Below are positions 62,492 to 64,000 of a stretch of 64,000 nt of DNA, piece by piece. Position 1 is the stretch's first letter, and every line of letters begins with the position of its first letter. This DNA is from Methylobacterium sp. FF17 (GTDB lineage: Bacteria; Pseudomonadota; Alphaproteobacteria; Rhizobiales; Beijerinckiaceae). A model generated the notes under the pieces. The model made no database searches, was not told the origin of the DNA, and saw only the letters and a program-made list of their open reading frames with translations. The position numbers and the translations under genes are program-made. Where the stretch lies: contig NZ_CP107532.1 in assembly GCF_025813715.1 (NCBI RefSeq), positions 2,852,001 to 2,916,000 of the forward strand. Reading direction: 5' to 3'.

Positions 62492-63037
62492 GTGGGGTTT
62501 CGAGGAATGCTGCGGCGCACGCACGGTGGGATTGCCCGGGCTGCGGCGGCGGGCGCGATCGCTGCGGGACTGCTGGTCGCGGGCGTCGCGCCGCAGGAGG
62601 CGGCGGCGCAGGGTATGGTGCGCAATACCTTCGGCGATTGGCAGTTGCGGTGCGAAACGCCGGCGGGGGCTAAGGCTGAGCAATGTGCCATGGTGCAGTA
62701 CCTGGCGGCGGAGGACCGGCCGAACCTGACGCTGGTGGTGATCGTCCTGAAGACCGCCGACAATCGCGGGTATCTCCTGCGCGTGGTGGCCCCGCTCGGG
62801 GTGCTGCTGCCCTCGGGGCTCGGCCTGAAGATCGACAAGACGGATGTGGGCCGCGCCGGATTTGTGCGTTGTCTGACAACGGGTTGCGTCGCCGAGGTGG
62901 TGATGGACGACGGTCTGGTCAAGCAGTTCGCCGGCGGCGCGCAGGCGACCTTCATCGTCTTCCAGACCCCCGAGGAGGGCGTCGGAATCCCCCTCTCGAT
63001 GAAGGGGTTCGCGCAGGGATTCGAGAGCCTGAAGTGA
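62492..63037 (+). CDS. Invasion-associated locus B (IalB) family protein
   Basis: 181 residues from GTG 62492 (ATG 62507 is an alternative). Signal peptide to about AAA|QG (residue 40). The mature domain shows NTFGDWQLRCETPAG, EQCAMVQYL, LLPSGLGLKID, CLTTGCVAEVVMDDGLVKQF and a final QGFESLK, matching the IalB fold, with conserved cysteines in disulfide-like positions. The family is common in free-living alphaproteobacteria; the invasion role comes from Bartonella and need not apply. Confidence 0.9.
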   Translation: MGFRGMLRRTHGGIARAAAAGAIAAGLLVAGVAPQEAAAQGMVRNTFGDWQLRCETPAGAKAEQCAMVQYLAAEDRPNLTLVVIVLKTADNRGYLLRVVAPLGVLLPSGLGLKIDKTDVGRAGFVRCLTTGCVAEVVMDDGLVKQFAGGAQATFIVFQTPEEGVGIPLSMKGFAQGFESLK

Positions 63038-63072
63038 CCCAGCGGCCGGTTTCGAGCAGGGGCGACGCGACC

Positions 63073-63771
63073 ATGACTTCGTGCATCATGCGGCACCGGA
63101 TACGGGTTTCGCCTGCATCATACGGCAGGATCGCGGCGATCGCGATCGCACTCGGCTGCATCGGGGCGGACCCGGTGTGCGCCGAGGAGGGAAACATCTT
63201 CAGCAACATGCTGAAGTACGGCGGCACCACCGTGCCCCCGTCCCAGCCGGCCGACACCGATCCCCCCTACTGCCCGACGGTCGAGGTGCCCGAGGGCGGG
63301 GCGGCGATCCGGGCCTATGCTGGCGCCTCCGGCGACGGGGCGCGCCTGCGCCACCAGATCACCCTCGGTCGGGTGGCGCGGGAATGCACCCGGCTTCAGG
63401 ACGGTTCGCTCAGCGTGAAGATCGGCGTCGAGGGCCAGGCCCTGCTCGGTCCGGTGGGTGCGCCGGGCCGGTTCGATGCGCCGGTCACGTTCACCCTCAA
63501 GGCCGGCGGCAAGGTGCTGGTTTCGCGGGTCCGGCGCGTGGCGGTGATGGTCGCGGCGGGAGAGGCGCAGGGCCTGTTCAGCGTGATCGAGGACAACCTC
63601 CCGGTGCCGGCGGCGGCGAGCCAGAACTACGACATCGAGGTCAAGCTCGGATCCGCGCCGCAGCGCGCCGCCCCCAAGGGCGCCCATGCCTCCAAGCCGC
63701 GCCGGCAGGCCCCGACGGCGGCCGCCTCGGAGGACCCGGTCAAGACCGCGCCCCAGGCCACCGAGGAATGA
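63073..63771 (+). CDS. Secreted protein of unknown function
   Basis: 232 residues from ATG 63073 (ATG 63088 is also in frame). Signal peptide near SYGRIAAIAIALGCIGADPVCA with cleavage before EEGN; key core IAAIAIALGCIG. The mature part has YCPTVEVPEGGAAIRAYAG, RHQITLGRVARECTRL with two Cys, a beta-rich middle, and a Lys/Pro/Ala-rich tail. It follows the IalB gene by 35 bases and may share its transcript. The domain is not one I can name. Confidence 0.75.
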   Translation: MTSCIMRHRIRVSPASYGRIAAIAIALGCIGADPVCAEEGNIFSNMLKYGGTTVPPSQPADTDPPYCPTVEVPEGGAAIRAYAGASGDGARLRHQITLGRVARECTRLQDGSLSVKIGVEGQALLGPVGAPGRFDAPVTFTLKAGGKVLVSRVRRVAVMVAAGEAQGLFSVIEDNLPVPAAASQNYDIEVKLGSAPQRAAPKGAHASKPRRQAPTAAASEDPVKTAPQATEE

Positions 63772-64000
63772 ATGCGCGATCCGCGCGTCGGGTGATGTCC
63801 TGACGGCACCGGCGGGCGGCGGGCGCCACGGCGCGCGTGATCGCGCGGTCGCGTTCACCCTGGAGGCGCAGGACGATCCCGTCTTCGGCCACCGGCTCAA
63901 GCTGGCGGAAGCGGTGCGGGACGGCTGGGTCGTCCTGACCTATCGGGGCGATCCGGTGGCGCGGCCGCGGCGTCCGCGGCTGCGCCTCGCGCGCGCCGAT
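63764..64000 (+). other. Possible 5' part of a gene running off the right edge, start not identified
   Basis: One + frame is open to the edge and reads like protein (VAFTLEAQDDPVFGHRLK, then EAVRDGWVVLTYRGDPV) with G/C third positions. No ATG, GTG or TTG lies between the previous stop and this stretch in that frame, except a late GTG near 63920. The start could be a rare codon, or the frame could be shifted. Very uncertain. Confidence 0.3.

Overview
The window is chromosomal DNA of a high-GC alphaproteobacterium of the Rhizobiales type. Methylobacteriaceae (Methylobacterium or Methylorubrum) is the best guess. The basis is strong G/C bias at third codon positions, glnBA, ppiD-trpEGDC-moaC-moeA, DUF4164-zapA-6S-fau-ymdB beside gap-pgk-fba, a RegB/RegA redox pair, an intracellular PHB depolymerase, and the alphaproteobacterial families DUF2794, DUF1674 and IalB. 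The genus is inferred from gene content and was not tested. Nearly everything is core genome. I saw no insertion sequence, prophage, integrase, CRISPR array or origin.

Layout. 0-6.2 kb: a cut-off membrane-anchored protein, glnA and glnB (- strand), bifunctional NAD(P)HX repair enzyme, and a cupredoxin protein that has lost most copper ligands. 6.4-13.1 kb: tRNA-Leu and the proteostasis cluster tig-clpP-clpX-lon, with stem-loops between genes. 13.1-20.3 kb: tRNA-Val, a CAP-domain lipoprotein, two tandem tRNA-Asp genes, rpmI-rplT, pheS-pheT and a DUF1186/SEC-C protein. 20.4-26.8 kb: a Bax-inhibitor family protein with a structured leader, DUF2794, an orphan terminator-ended transcript unit, bluB, an L,D-transpeptidase, a cupin, an SdhAF4-like protein, rsmB and a secreted papain-like protein. 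26.8-34.6 kb: ppiD-trpE-trpG-trpD-trpC-moaC-moeA on the - strand.

34.7-48.3 kb: tpiA, a GNAT, secG, pyrG, a hydrolase/SDR pair, holC with an S10 carboxypeptidase and a lipoprotein, a MotA/MotB-like pair, then ymdB, fau, 6S RNA, zapA and a DUF4164 gene reading leftward. 48.8-54.5 kb: a glycolytic/Calvin-type run gap-X-pgk-fba followed by a degenerate ThiE-like protein and a Sel1 protein; X is an uncharacterised coiled-coil membrane protein. 54.6-64 kb: suhB, apt, purS-purQ, regBA, phaZ, a YgjP-like metallopeptidase, small secreted proteins, an IalB protein and a frame that runs off the right edge.

The genes cover nitrogen control (PII and glutamine synthetase), protein quality control, translation, tryptophan and molybdenum-cofactor synthesis, central carbon flow, purine synthesis, redox-responsive transcription and PHB mobilisation. 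The most useful non-routine items are the 6S RNA between zapA and fau, the copper-ligand-deficient multicopper-oxidase relative, the papain-like secreted protein, the degenerate ThiE-like protein in the glycolytic run, the coiled-coil protein between gap and pgk, and the orphan terminator-ended transcript upstream of bluB. I found no complete multi-gene system that looks undescribed.
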